Shown: positions 14,175 to 23,273 of the stretch, piece by piece
How positions within the stretch are numbered: the first letter of the stretch is position 1
How the letters are laid out: each line of letters opens with the position of its first letter
DNA from: Larkinella punicea
GTDB taxonomy: Bacteria > Bacteroidota > Bacteroidia > Cytophagales > Spirosomataceae
Reading direction: 5' to 3'
DNA length: 64,000 nt
NCBI RefSeq assembly: GCF_003334855.1
Contig: NZ_QOWE01000001.1
Span: forward strand, 186,001 to 250,000
Notes under the pieces: model-generated
The model's input: the letters and a program-made list of their open reading frames with translations, nothing else
What the model was told of the DNA's origin: nothing
Database searches by the model: none
Made by a program: the position numbers and the translations under genes

Positions 14175-16571
14175 ATGATTCGATTGTTGCTTTTTGGCCT
14201 GCTCCTGGTTGCCAACCCTATCTTCGCCCAACCCCCCGCGCCCCAACTGGCCAAGCCCTCCCCCCGCTGGCAAACGGACTTCTGGAAAGCCCAGTGGATT
14301 GGACACCCAACGGCTCCCATCCGGGCCTATGGTGTGTATCACTTCCGCAAGAGTTTTGATCTGGCCCAAAAACCGGCCCGCTTCGTCATCAATGTCTCCG
14401 GCGATAACCGCTACCGGCTGTTTGTCAATGGCAAAGCTGTGATTTCCGGCCCCGCCCGCAGCGATCTGCAAAACTGGAATTACGAAACCGTCGACATCGC
14501 CCCGTATCTGAGTACCGGCAAAAACACCCTGGCCGCCGTGGTGACGTACATGGCCGAATACGCCCCGTTTGCCCAGATGCACTACCAGTTTGGGTTTATC
14601 GTGCAGGGCGATGGCGACGCCGAACAGGTGGTCAATACCAACAACACCTGGAAAATCTTCCAGAATCCGGCCTATTCGCCGGTGATCAACGACATTCCGA
14701 AACTACGGACGTACATTGTCATGGGTGCGGGCGACCGGGTCGAAGCCGCCAAATATCCCTGGGGCTGGGAGGAACCGGCGTTTGACGATGCCGCCTGGGC
14801 ACCCGCCAAACCGATCGGCTGGCCCGCCAAACCGCGGGGTCTGGGGACGGATGGCAACTGGAATCTGGTGGCACGCACCATCCCGTTCATGGAAGAAACT
14901 CCGCAACGGCTGGCCACGGTTCGGCGGTCGGAAGGCGTCGATGTGGACGATGATTTTTTGCAGGGCAAAAACGCGTTTACCGTGCACCGCAACTCGAAAA
15001 CCGTCATCCTCTGCGATCAGGGGCATTTGACCAACGCTTTTCCTGAACTGACCGTCAGCCGGGGGAAAGATGCCGTCATTACGCTGGGCTACGCCGAAGC
15101 AATGGTGGACGATAAACGGCAAAAAGGCAACCGCAACCAGGTGGAAGGCAAGCAGTTGATCGGGTTTGAAGACCAGTTTGTGGGCGATGGCAGCAAGCAA
15201 AAGCGCACTTTCCGGCCGCTGCTGTTCCGGACCTACCGGTATTTGCAAATCACCATCGAAACCAAAGGCGACCCGCTGGAAGTTCATGATTTGATGGGCC
15301 ACTTTACGGGCTACCCGTTTCAGGAAAAAGCCCGGTTTGCCAGTAGCGACGAAAGCCTGAAACCCATCTGGAACGTCGGCTGGCGGACGGCCCGGCTCTG
15401 TGCCGGTGAAACCTATTACGATTGCCCGTATTACGAACAATTGCAGTACACCGGCGATACGCGCATTCAGTCGTTCATTTCGCTATATGTAACCGGCGAC
15501 GACCGGCTGATGCGGAAAGCCATTTCGGATTACGACCACAGCCGTTTCAGCGACGGGCTAACGCAAAGCCGCTATCCGAGTGCTGATTTTCAGGTCATTC
15601 CGCCGTTTTCGCTGTATTGGGTCACGATGGTGTACGATTACTGGATGCACCGCAAAGACGATGCGTTTGTGGAATCCATGCTGCCAGGCATCACGGGCGT
15701 GCTGGACTGGCACGAAAAACGGCTGGCAACCAACGGCCTGAATGGCCCGCTGGAATGGTGGAATTTTGTCGACTGGGCGAAGTGGGATGCGCCGGAAGAA
15801 GGCATGGGCGGGGTGCCGAAGGGCGCGCGGAAAGGCGGTTCGGCCATTCTGACGTTGCAACAGGCCTACACGATGCAGCGGATTTCGCAGGTGTTTTACC
15901 ATTACGGCAAAAACCAGCAGGCCGAGCATTACCGCCTGGTTGGGCTCCGGCTGGCCAAAAATGTGTATGACCGCTGCTGGGATGCGGGCCGGGGCCTAAT
16001 GGCCGACACGCCCGACAAAACCGGCTTCAGCCAGCACGCCAACATCTGGGCGATTTTGACCGACGCCGTGCCGGTGGCGCAACAAAAAGTACTGATGCAG
16101 AAGATCATGGCCGACCCAAGCTTGATTCAGGCGACGTTTTACTTCAAATTCTATCTGTTTCAGGCCCTGAAAAAAACCGGGATGGCCGATCAGTTTCTGC
16201 CGATGCTGAAACCGTGGCACGACATGCTGGCAATGGGCCTGACGACGTTTGCCGAAAACCCCGAACCCACCCGCTCCGACTGCCACGCCTGGAGTGCAGC
16301 CCCGAATTACGAGTTTCTGTCGACGGTTTGTGGCATCAATCCGGCATCGCCCGGTTTTGGTTCGGTCCTCATCACCCCGTATCTGGGGAATCTACAATTT
16401 GCGGAAGGCGCGATGCCGCATCCGGCGGGGGAAATTGCGGTCCGGTTCGATAAAACACCCACCGGCGGTTTGAAAGGCACCGTCACCCTACCCGAAGGCC
16501 TGACCGGAACGTTGAAATGGAAAGGGAAAACGGTGGTTTTGAAGGAAGGGCAGCAGACGGTTAGTTTGTAA
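14175..16571 (+). CDS. Glycoside hydrolase family 78 alpha-L-rhamnosidase, exported
   Basis: 798 residues with a signal peptide ending near 'NPIFAQ'. N-terminal beta domains carry 'ARFVINVSGDNRYRLFVNG' and a rhamnosidase-type region with 'GYPFQEKARFASSDESL'. The (alpha/alpha)6 catalytic domain has 'YYDCPYYEQLQYTGDTR', equivalent to the DCP...GWTGD block that carries the acidic catalytic residue in GH78, and later 'SDCHAWSAAPNYEFL'. A C-terminal beta-sandwich ends the protein. It should release terminal L-rhamnose from plant or microbial glycans in the periplasm or outside. The gene stands alone, divergent from the restriction cassette. Length and domain order are normal for the family. Confidence 0.88.
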   Translation: MIRLLLFGLLLVANPIFAQPPAPQLAKPSPRWQTDFWKAQWIGHPTAPIRAYGVYHFRKSFDLAQKPARFVINVSGDNRYRLFVNGKAVISGPARSDLQNWNYETVDIAPYLSTGKNTLAAVVTYMAEYAPFAQMHYQFGFIVQGDGDAEQVVNTNNTWKIFQNPAYSPVINDIPKLRTYIVMGAGDRVEAAKYPWGWEEPAFDDAAWAPAKPIGWPAKPRGLGTDGNWNLVARTIPFMEETPQRLATVRRSEGVDVDDDFLQGKNAFTVHRNSKTVILCDQGHLTNAFPELTVSRGKDAVITLGYAEAMVDDKRQKGNRNQVEGKQLIGFEDQFVGDGSKQKRTFRPLLFRTYRYLQITIETKGDPLEVHDLMGHFTGYPFQEKARFASSDESLKPIWNVGWRTARLCAGETYYDCPYYEQLQYTGDTRIQSFISLYVTGDDRLMRKAISDYDHSRFSDGLTQSRYPSADFQVIPPFSLYWVTMVYDYWMHRKDDAFVESMLPGITGVLDWHEKRLATNGLNGPLEWWNFVDWAKWDAPEEGMGGVPKGARKGGSAILTLQQAYTMQRISQVFYHYGKNQQAEHYRLVGLRLAKNVYDRCWDAGRGLMADTPDKTGFSQHANIWAILTDAVPVAQQKVLMQKIMADPSLIQATFYFKFYLFQALKKTGMADQFLPMLKPWHDMLAMGLTTFAENPEPTRSDCHAWSAAPNYEFLSTVCGINPASPGFGSVLITPYLGNLQFAEGAMPHPAGEIAVRFDKTPTGGLKGTVTLPEGLTGTLKWKGKTVVLKEGQQTVSL

Positions 16572-16603
16572 CCTTTTAAAAGACAAGCCTTTAAATGGTA
16601 ATG

Positions 16604-16700
16604 ATAAATTATAAATGTAAAATGATGAATGTTAAATGTAAAAGTCTCGCAATCCAGCACTTTTACATTTAACGTTCATCATTTTACATTTATAATTTAT
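16604..16700. repeat. 97-bp near-perfect A+T-rich palindrome at convergent gene ends
   Basis: Arms 16604-16645 and 16659-16700 (42 bases each) pair with a single mismatch, around a 13-base loop. The left arm is built from repeated TAAATGTAAAA-like words. The right arm contains the stop codon and last codons of the minus-strand GT39-like gene (16690). It probably acts as a bidirectional terminator for that gene and the rhamnosidase. Confidence 0.85.
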
Positions 16701-18321
16701 TCCTCTCCTTCTTCTTCCGCTCAAAAATCCGGACGTCTTCGATGGTTTTCACCAACTGATATTGCCGGTCGATATAGGTTTTGATGGCGGGGAAGTTTTC
16801 AAATTCAAAGGCGTCATCCGCAAACATGGAGATTCTGGGCGTCATCGCATCGACAAACAGAAGCGGTTTATTCCGTTCCATATCGGCCAGAAATTCCTTC
16901 ATGCGGAAAGGCTGGGTCGAGGTCGGATAATACACCCAGAAGGTGTCGGACGCCCGATAGCCCATCGGTCGACGGGTATACACGTAAAGCCGGTCGACAT
17001 ACCCCCAAACAACCAGACCATCGTCCGGTTGGCTCCGTTGCTTTATTTCAGCCGAAACGGCCTGAAACAAAGGCTCACCGGGATGGATGGGAAGCGGTTT
17101 TCGGAAAAAACCGTTCACCGAAGCCTGCACGACAACCAGCCCTAAGCTGATGCCTATCCATTTCCAGTTCGTGGCAACACCCTGGATTTCGTACAAAACC
17201 GCGAGCAGAAACAGGCCCGGGAAAACCAGGAAAAGAAGGTAATGGGTGTAGTTGTTGCCCGCTTGCAGAGCGGCATAAAAGCTGGCCACCAGCCAGACCG
17301 TCCCCAACCAGAGCCGTTCCATTTGATCGGTCGATCGGAAAACCGGGCGACGAACCAGATGCCAGACACCCAGCAGCCCCCCCCCGAAAACACCAACCCA
17401 AAAGAGAGTAAGCTGTTGGGAATGAAACAGATAGCGAACTATGCGAACAGGAGAAAACCGGTCGCCGGTCGATAAGGCAGAATACTGGGTGGTGTAGGAA
17501 TAGACGAAATAGTTGCTGAAATAATCACCCCAGAACGATTCCAGGTCATTCTGGCTGAAATAGTAAAGTGTTAGCAGCAAAACCGGCAGCAAGGCTGCAC
17601 CCACCAACACCGGCACGCTGGTAAACCGACGGGTCCGATACAGTTTCCAGGCCGTAAACAGCCCTAGAACCAGCCCCATCGGTACGGTCTGGAATTTCAC
17701 GAAGGGCAGACACCCCAGCCAGAAACCGAGGGCGAGAACGGACCCCATTGAGCGGAGGCTAAGGTTCAAAATCCAGAAAAGCCCGGTGATTAGCCAGAGA
17801 TTTCCCATGATTTCGGTATTGTAACTCGCAAAGTCGTGATTAAAAACCGTACTGATGATCAGGATGGGTAACCAGACCAGCACGACCGCCGTTTCTTCAG
17901 CCAGGTATTTTTTCAGAATTCGCCAGAAAAGCCAGAGCGTCAGGCACCACAGCAATACCCCCATGAAGTCGGTAAGGCGGTAATCCAGCGGAATGCCCAC
18001 CAGCTCGGCGATGGCCAGCGGCAGAACGGCCAGCGGTCGGCCATCCGAATAGTTGAGTAGTGTCGACAGCGGATTTTCGGCCTTGCCGACCGTCAGGGCC
18101 GTGGCAATCCAGGTGCTGGTATCCACATTTTGTTCCCGATCCGGGGCATAGAGCAGCCGAATTCCGATGAACAGCACGAACGAAAGGCCCAGGATGCTCC
18201 GCCCCGAAAGCCGGGGCCGGGAGTCCGGCGACCGGGCTTTCCACCCGAGCAGAAGACTCCAGCCCATGAGCAGAAAAATACCAAAAAGCCGGAAGGGAAG
18301 CGAATAAAGAAGGTTTTCCAT
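16690..18321 (-). CDS. GT39-like / ArnT-like polytopic membrane glycosyltransferase
   Basis: 543 residues with about eleven hydrophobic segments and a soluble C-terminal part after residue 410. An early periplasmic loop carries 'YAPDREQNVDTSTW', where acidic residues resemble the catalytic loop of GT-C enzymes that use polyprenol-phosphate sugars (ArnT, PMT, GT39/GT83). It would transfer a sugar from a lipid carrier to an acceptor on the outer face of the inner membrane. It is the last gene of the operon; its ATG (18321) shares one base with the stop of the methyltransferase gene. Together with the upstream GT2, a complete lipid-linked donor route is present. The sequence is diverged, so the acceptor is unknown. 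Confidence 0.7.
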   Translation of the reverse strand: MENLLYSLPFRLFGIFLLMGWSLLLGWKARSPDSRPRLSGRSILGLSFVLFIGIRLLYAPDREQNVDTSTWIATALTVGKAENPLSTLLNYSDGRPLAVLPLAIAELVGIPLDYRLTDFMGVLLWCLTLWLFWRILKKYLAEETAVVLVWLPILIISTVFNHDFASYNTEIMGNLWLITGLFWILNLSLRSMGSVLALGFWLGCLPFVKFQTVPMGLVLGLFTAWKLYRTRRFTSVPVLVGAALLPVLLLTLYYFSQNDLESFWGDYFSNYFVYSYTTQYSALSTGDRFSPVRIVRYLFHSQQLTLFWVGVFGGGLLGVWHLVRRPVFRSTDQMERLWLGTVWLVASFYAALQAGNNYTHYLLFLVFPGLFLLAVLYEIQGVATNWKWIGISLGLVVVQASVNGFFRKPLPIHPGEPLFQAVSAEIKQRSQPDDGLVVWGYVDRLYVYTRRPMGYRASDTFWVYYPTSTQPFRMKEFLADMERNKPLLFVDAMTPRISMFADDAFEFENFPAIKTYIDRQYQLVKTIEDVRIFERKKKERNKL

Positions 18322-19073
18322 CAACGCATCACCGTGAAAAGGGAACTCCCGAAAGGAGGAGTGCGAAAAAAGCGGTTTTCGACCATCAGCCAGTTGAAAA
18401 TCAGTTCATTCATCCACAACGGCGGCAATTTTACATCGGATTGAACGGACGGGGAAGGGCTCAGGCGCTGCCCCAGAAGCTGCGCTTTGCGGAGCAGCCA
18501 GATCGGAACGGTCAGGCAGAAATTCCAGTATTCCAACTGCTCAACCGAAAAACCCGCCTGAGGAGCAAATTGGATAAACTCCGCTTTGACAAACCGCCTG
18601 AGAATGTTCAGCGCCATATCATGCGTGCCGCGCAAAGCCGGAAAAGCGTTGTTGTTGCTGATGAAAATTCCGCCGGGGCGAAGTCGCTTTCTGAAGCTGT
18701 TTAAAACCGCCAGAAGTTCTTCGTCCCTGAAGTAACAAAGCACATCGTTGCAGATGATGACATCGAACGTTTCGCCGGGATGGAAGGACGCAAACGCCCG
18801 CAAATCATGCAGTTCAGCGGCCACCTGCCGTTCGCGGGCGAAGGCAACCGCATCGACCGACGCATCGAAGCCCGCGATCTGTGCATAGCCCGCCTGACGC
18901 AACGCGTCCAGCAAACCGCCCGTTCCGCAACCGGCATCCAGAATATGAATGGACTGACTACCCGGAAAATGGGATTGAATTTGTTGGATAACTTTCTGGT
19001 GTAAAATGCGATACCACCAGAGTTTACGCTCCACTTGGAACATACTTTCGTACTCGTCCCGGTTTCCGATCAT
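18321..19073 (-). CDS. Class I SAM-dependent methyltransferase in glycosylation operon
   Basis: 250 residues. Motif I 'IHILDAGCGTGGLLDAL' near residue 41 and 'FDVIICNDVLCYF' near 107 define a Methyltransf_11/12-like fold. The N-terminal 'YESMFQVERKLWWYRILHQ' matches the E..WWYRG lead of methyltransferases in sugar operons. The C-terminus has a hydrophobic/basic stretch ('VPIWLLRKAQLLGQRL') that may sit at the membrane. The start overlaps the end of the GT2 gene by 50 bases; a later Met at 19043 would still overlap by 20. The substrate is probably a sugar or lipid-linked sugar made by this operon, by context only. Confidence 0.82.
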   Translation of the reverse strand: MIGNRDEYESMFQVERKLWWYRILHQKVIQQIQSHFPGSQSIHILDAGCGTGGLLDALRQAGYAQIAGFDASVDAVAFARERQVAAELHDLRAFASFHPGETFDVIICNDVLCYFRDEELLAVLNSFRKRLRPGGIFISNNNAFPALRGTHDMALNILRRFVKAEFIQFAPQAGFSVEQLEYWNFCLTVPIWLLRKAQLLGQRLSPSPSVQSDVKLPPLWMNELIFNWLMVENRFFRTPPFGSSLFTVMR

Positions 19074-19989
19074 AGTTGAAATGTTCCGATTTAACCACGT
19101 ATTGCGGCAGTCCGCTTTGCATCATAAAAAGTCGGCCGACGTACTCGCCGAGCAGTCCCATGCCAAAGAGCTGAATCCCGCCGATCAGGCAAATTGTCAC
19201 CCATAGCAGGTGATCTGTTGCGGGCCAATGCTGCGTTAGCAACGAACCGACGGTTTCGGCCAGACCCGCGACCATACTCAGCAGGATCATGAAAATACCC
19301 AGCGTGGTCAGCAGGCGCAGCGGCTGAACCGAATAGCCGAAAAAGATGGTCAGAAAAAGCGAAATCAGCCGCTGGAAGGTATAGTTCGAATCGCCCTCCT
19401 GGCGTTTGTGGTGCTGCACGATCACGCGGCCGATGTTGCGGGTGGTCCGGAAAATCAGGCCGTCCAGATACGGATACGGGCCATTATACTGAATGATTTC
19501 CTGCACCACTTCCTGCCGGATCAGTTTGAAACTGGACAGGTATAAATCAGACGGTTTTCTCAACAGCCAGGTAGTCAGTCGGTTCACGAGCCAACTGCCC
19601 ATGTTGCGGAACAGAACGTGGTTCTTTTTCTCATACTGTGAATACACCACATCGTAGTTGCCCTGCTGGGCTTCGCGGAGCAGCTTGATGATTTCCTGCG
19701 GGGGATTCTGGAAGTCGTCGTCGATAATCACGCAGTATTCGCCCCGGGCGTGATTCAACCCGCACATGACGGCCTGAAATTCGCCAAAGTTCTTGCGCAG
19801 GGAGATAAACTGAACCTGGGGAAACGTTTGGGCCAGCGTTTCACAGATTTCTTCGGAAGCATCGCGACTGCCGTCGTTCACCAGCACGATCTCGAAGGGA
19901 TAGGCTGCGAGTTCGTAGGTAAGGCATTCCACCAGCGGAAAGATGGTGCGTTCGCTGTTATAGACCGGGATAACGACAGAGAGTAACAT
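19024..19989 (-). CDS. Family 2 glycosyltransferase, polyprenol-phosphate sugar transferase (DPM1/ArnC-like)
   Basis: 321 residues. The GT-A domain begins 'LLSVVIPVYNSERTIFPLV', has the 'VNDGSRDAS' nucleotide-sugar loop and the DXD motif in 'YCVIIDDDFQNPP'. 'RRNIGRV'-like and 'YTFQRLISLFL' blocks precede two C-terminal membrane helices (about 225-250 and 258-285). This layout is that of polyprenol-phosphate mannosyl/glucosyl/aminoarabinose transferases, which load a sugar on a lipid carrier on the cytoplasmic face. The ATG shares a base with the stop of the aminotransferase gene (TGATG). The likely sugar is the amino sugar built by the two upstream genes. Confidence 0.87.
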   Translation of the reverse strand: MLLSVVIPVYNSERTIFPLVECLTYELAAYPFEIVLVNDGSRDASEEICETLAQTFPQVQFISLRKNFGEFQAVMCGLNHARGEYCVIIDDDFQNPPQEIIKLLREAQQGNYDVVYSQYEKKNHVLFRNMGSWLVNRLTTWLLRKPSDLYLSSFKLIRQEVVQEIIQYNGPYPYLDGLIFRTTRNIGRVIVQHHKRQEGDSNYTFQRLISLFLTIFFGYSVQPLRLLTTLGIFMILLSMVAGLAETVGSLLTQHWPATDHLLWVTICLIGGIQLFGMGLLGEYVGRLFMMQSGLPQYVVKSEHFNYDRKPGRVRKYVPSGA

Positions 19990-21080
19990 CAGTAAGGGGA
20001 TTCATTGATGGTTTCGATAATATAATCCGCTTCGGCATCGGTCAGGACTGTATTGAGGGGCAAGCTCAACACTTCCCGGTGTAGTTGTTCGGTCAGGGGT
20101 AAATCCAGATAACGGTATTCCCTATAGGCGTCCTGCTGGTGGGGTGCCACGGGATAGTGAATCACCGTGCCGATGTTTTTCTGGCGCAGATACGTCATGA
20201 AAGCCTCCCGCTGCGGGTGCCGCACCACAAAGAGATGCCAGACATCCTGATCGATGGCGTCGGCGGGGGGCATTTGGAGCGAAGGATGATGAATTTCAGC
20301 CAGATACCGGGCTGCCAGGGCTTGCCGACGCCGGTTATCCGCGTCGAGGTGGGATAATTTGACCCTCAGAAATGCCGCCTGCAGTTCATCGAGCCGGCTG
20401 TTCATGCCCGGAATCCGGTGAATGTATTTCTGCTCGGAGCCATAGTTGCGGAGCAGCCGAACCTGATGCGCCAGTTCGTCGTCATTGGTAACCACCCCGC
20501 CCGCATCGCCCAGAGCACCCAGGTTTTTGGTCGGATAAAAACTAAATGCGGCCGCGTCGGAGAGGTTCCCGGCTTTGCGGTTTTGATAGGTAGCCCCGTG
20601 AGCCTGGGCCGCGTCTTCAATCAGTTTCAGGTTGTATTTCCGGGCCAGTTCCTCAATGGGAGCCATGTCGCAGCAGCGTCCGTAGAGGTGGACGACGACG
20701 ATGGCGCGGGTTTTTTCCGTAATCAGGGGTTCAATCTGCGGTGCCGCCAGGGTATAGGTTCGCGGATCGGGCTCGGCCCAGACCGGTGTCAGCCCCAAAG
20801 CCGTAATGGGCAGGATGGTGGCAATGTAAGTATTGGCAGGCACGATGATTTCACTCCCTTCCGGAAAATTCATGGCCTTGAAAATCAAATGAATAGCTTC
20901 CAGCCCGTTGCCGACGCCAATGCAATGTTTGACGCCACAATAGGCCGCAAAACCGGTTTCGAAAGCCTCCACTTCGTGCCCCAGCACAAACCAGCCCGAC
21001 GACAGCACCCGACAGGCCGCGGCCTGCAGAGCCTCTGCGTAGGGCTGATTCACCTGCCTGAGGTCTAAATGCGGAATCAT
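19989..21080 (-). CDS. DegT/DnrJ/EryC1-family PLP-dependent sugar aminotransferase
   Basis: 363 residues, a normal length for the family. The PLP-binding Lys is Lys185 in '[16 protein letters not shown]'. '[16 protein letters not shown]' and '[11 protein letters not shown]' (the Asp that contacts the pyridine ring) are also family blocks. '[11 protein letters not shown]' is typical of FdtB/QdtB-like enzymes, which aminate a 3-keto sugar nucleotide. The FdtA-like cupin encoded just upstream would supply that keto sugar. The start overlaps the cupin stop by 4 bases. An early step toward a dTDP-3-amino-3,6-dideoxyhexose is the simplest reading. Confidence 0.9.
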   Translation of the reverse strand: MIPHLDLRQVNQPYAEALQAAACRVLSSGWFVLGHEVEAFETGFAAYCGVKHCIGVGNGLEAIHLIFKAMNFPEGSEIIVPANTYIATILPITALGLTPVWAEPDPRTYTLAAPQIEPLITEKTRAIVVVHLYGRCCDMAPIEELARKYNLKLIEDAAQAHGATYQNRKAGNLSDAAAFSFYPTKNLGALGDAGGVVTNDDELAHQVRLLRNYGSEQKYIHRIPGMNSRLDELQAAFLRVKLSHLDADNRRRQALAARYLAEIHHPSLQMPPADAIDQDVWHLFVVRHPQREAFMTYLRQKNIGTVIHYPVAPHQQDAYREYRYLDLPLTEQLHREVLSLPLNTVLTDAEADYIIETINESPY

Positions 21081-21445
21081 GGGCGATCGAAGAAGTAATC
21101 GGATGGGTCATAGCACTCGTTCGAGAGCACCAGCAGAACGGTATCTTTCGTAAACTCGTCAATAATATGCCAGTCGCCGGGTTCGATCACCAGACATTCA
21201 TTCGGTACGGTGAGATGAAAATACTTTTCTTCTTCTCCATTGGTAACGAATATCCGGCATTGGCCGGCCAGTGCAATCAAAGCATTCGACTCTTTTCGAT
21301 GGCCATGCAATGCTCGTTCCTGGGTTGGCGACCCCACATTATAGATATAGAAAGCCCTTTTTATTTCACCGGGTAATATTTTTTCAAAAACGGTAAGATC
21401 TCCCCGCGCTGAGGAATGCGTTGCGAGTTGTATAAGTTTGGACAT
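21077..21445 (-). CDS. FdtA/WxcM-like sugar 3,4-ketoisomerase (cupin)
   Basis: 122 residues, a single RmlC-like cupin. Key block '[18 protein letters not shown]' carries the His pair typical of FdtA/QdtA, and '[15 protein letters not shown]' is the second cupin strand. FdtA-type enzymes turn dTDP-4-keto-6-deoxyglucose into the 3-keto isomer for amination. First gene of the five-gene operon, with a 4-base overlap with the aminotransferase. Upstream on the minus strand a TAAATTTA box is one base short of a Bacteroidota -7 consensus. Confidence 0.85.
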   Translation of the reverse strand: MSKLIQLATHSSARGDLTVFEKILPGEIKRAFYIYNVGSPTQERALHGHRKESNALIALAGQCRIFVTNGEEEKYFHLTVPNECLVIEPGDWHIIDEFTKDTVLLVLSNECYDPSDYFFDRP

Positions 21446-22377
21446 ATTGGACAGGGTTACTCGTGCTAAATTTAATTATATTTTTCAGAATTTTGTGGTC
21501 GAAAAATGTTCGGAATAAGTGAAGATCGCATCATAAGTATTTTCTGCAATAAGCCCGCGTTCTTCATAAGGTATCATTTTTTGATGATTAAACCGGGGAT
21601 CGGTTCCAGGGGTTTGTCTTACTACTATTGCAAAACCAGATGGACAAAGCCCCATTATCTTCCCAAAATCGACAGGAAACCCCGGCAGTTGTTCAAAAGT
21701 CCGCCTTTTGTCTCAGCCGTCAAACGGCTTCAGCCCCCATTTTTGACACTTGTTGCGGGGATCGAACCTGGATTGCTCCAGCCCCGGCCGACTTCGTAGC
21801 GCAACCCTACGTCTGCTCATAAAATACTGATAAACAACCGGTTTCTATTCAAGAATCGCTTTCCATCCGTTTCGGTATGGCTGCTTTCATCGCGTTGGTG
21901 CCAGCCGATGGCACTGGTTTGGTCAACGCGCTGCCCTCGCCGTCGTGGTGCATTTCCGCCGTTCATCGGGGAATTTCGGACAGACTGGTTTGGAAAGCTC
22001 CAGATTCCCACCCGAACGCCCGCCTTGTCTGATAAGGTGTTTTTTTTCGAACCGTTAAAGGCGGAAGAAATCACGGGTATGTACCATTTTCCCGATCGTT
22101 GTTAACGAAAAAATAATGAATAAAACGAGTGGGCGGTCACGAAAAAGAAGCCGACGGGAAAGAAAATAAGGGATTTCGACTCCTAATGTGATCAACGGAC
22201 GGTTCAGTTGCGCACCAGTAATGAAACGATGTTTTTAGTTAGACTACCAGCCGTTAAGTAGGTGTAAATCCGGAATTGAAGATCTGAATCTACTCACTAA
22301 AAGGTAGGTTTTATAGGAAGGATCGCTACCAGACAATCGCGTCCTGATTGTTAAAAACCGACTGAAAATGTGCAAAA
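21446..22377. other. Intergenic stretch with no supported gene
   Basis: About 930 bases between the start of the sugar operon and the terminator of the ferritin-like operon. Open frames in it are short and give low-complexity, non-family translations. Around 21745-21800 the minus strand has GGTTCGATCC followed by CGCAAC, recalling a tRNA T-arm, but no full cloverleaf can be drawn. The part next to 21445 should hold the operon promoter. Otherwise nothing specific is seen. Confidence 0.5.
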
Positions 22378-22403
22378 AAAAGACCGACATATGTCGGTCT
22401 TTT
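22378..22403 (-). terminator. Rho-independent terminator of the ferritin-like operon
   Basis: A perfect 26-base palindrome (arms of 13 bases, core GACCGACAT/ATGTCGGTC) with A-runs and T-runs at both ends, 24 bases past the stop of the 22428 gene. It could work in both directions. Confidence 0.85.
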
Positions 22404-22427
22404 CAAAAAAACACAATCTATACTGAA

Positions 22428-23258
22428 TTACATCGGCGCGGCAAAGAACGGGCCGGCAATGGCCAGTACCTGTTCTGCAGTCAACGCTTCGTCGAATGAT
22501 TCGTACACGCTCCGGGTAGACATATCGGGGCTATACAACTTCATTTTATTTTCCTGCATGTTGAAGAAATCAACCAGGTTGGCACCGCCTTGTGTTCCCT
22601 GATCTTCATCCATATAAACTTTCGGATCCGGTTCTGTTCCGTTCTGACCTCCTGATGGCCATACGCGCAGATCCCGCATGTAGCGAACGGCGGCCGCGTG
22701 ACGGGCTTCGACCGAGTGAATCCGCAGGGCTACCGCCAGAACGGTCCGGGATGTTGCCGTATCTTCTTCCAGCAAACAGGCGGCCTGTCCTTTATACGCC
22801 CGAACACCGGTGTCTTCCAAAGCCTGCGCATAAGTCAGGAAAGTTGGGTAGTCGGCCAGGGCAGCGTTCAGCGTAGCCATGTTGTATTTCGGCTGCATGG
22901 CATTCGGTTTGATCCCCAACACACCTTCCAGCAAATCAACGTGCTGCGCTTCGTGTTTGGCAATCTGCACCACGTAGGGACGGGTTCCCGCAGGAAGCAA
23001 ACCCGCTTTGAATTGACCGGCACGGTAGAAATCACGTTCCAGGTATTCCAGCGTCAAGGCGTATTTGACAATGGCAATGGCATCACCGGCACAACCTTCA
23101 GCGGCAAAGGCCTTATTCACCATCGCGGCAAAAAACATCGGCGTAGCCGCAGCCGCTACCGAGGTGGTTTTCAACATTTTCCGGCGCGAATAATCCATTT
23201 TTTCGCCAATTTCCGGATCAGCTTTTTCAATTTGTGAGAATATTCCGAGAAGATTCAT
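22428..23258 (-). CDS. Ferritin-like domain protein with Tat-type signal (paralogue B)
   Basis: 276 residues. A twin-arginine-like leader ('SRRKMLKTTSVAAAATPMF') precedes an Ala-rich export signal ending near 'NKAFAA'. The four-helix ferritin_2 pattern follows, with metal-ligand candidates in 'LEYLERDFY', 'AKHEAQHVDLLEG', 'LEDTGVRAYKG' and 'HSVEARHAAAVRYM'. This family is related to desiccation-associated PCC13-62-like proteins; an exported di-iron role is likely but the reaction is unknown. It lies 15 bases downstream of a second ferritin-like gene on the same strand and ends at a strong terminator. The two proteins are clearly paralogous. Confidence 0.85.
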   Translation of the reverse strand: MNLLGIFSQIEKADPEIGEKMDYSRRKMLKTTSVAAAATPMFFAAMVNKAFAAEGCAGDAIAIVKYALTLEYLERDFYRAGQFKAGLLPAGTRPYVVQIAKHEAQHVDLLEGVLGIKPNAMQPKYNMATLNAALADYPTFLTYAQALEDTGVRAYKGQAACLLEEDTATSRTVLAVALRIHSVEARHAAAVRYMRDLRVWPSGGQNGTEPDPKVYMDEDQGTQGGANLVDFFNMQENKMKLYSPDMSTRSVYESFDEALTAEQVLAIAGPFFAAPM

Positions 23259-23273
23259 GATCGTTCGTAAGGT

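Noticed and set aside
21740-21800. tRNA-like piece on the minus strand (GGTTCGATCC followed by CGCAAC)
   Set aside because: The T-arm stem does not pair beyond two bases, and GTTGCG and CGCAAC are only about 54 bases apart end to end. No anticodon arm can be drawn, so it is chance or a remnant.
21817-22074. 85-residue minus-strand open frame in the large gap
   Set aside because: No family match, no promoter, Ser/Arg-rich and not conserved-looking; not called.
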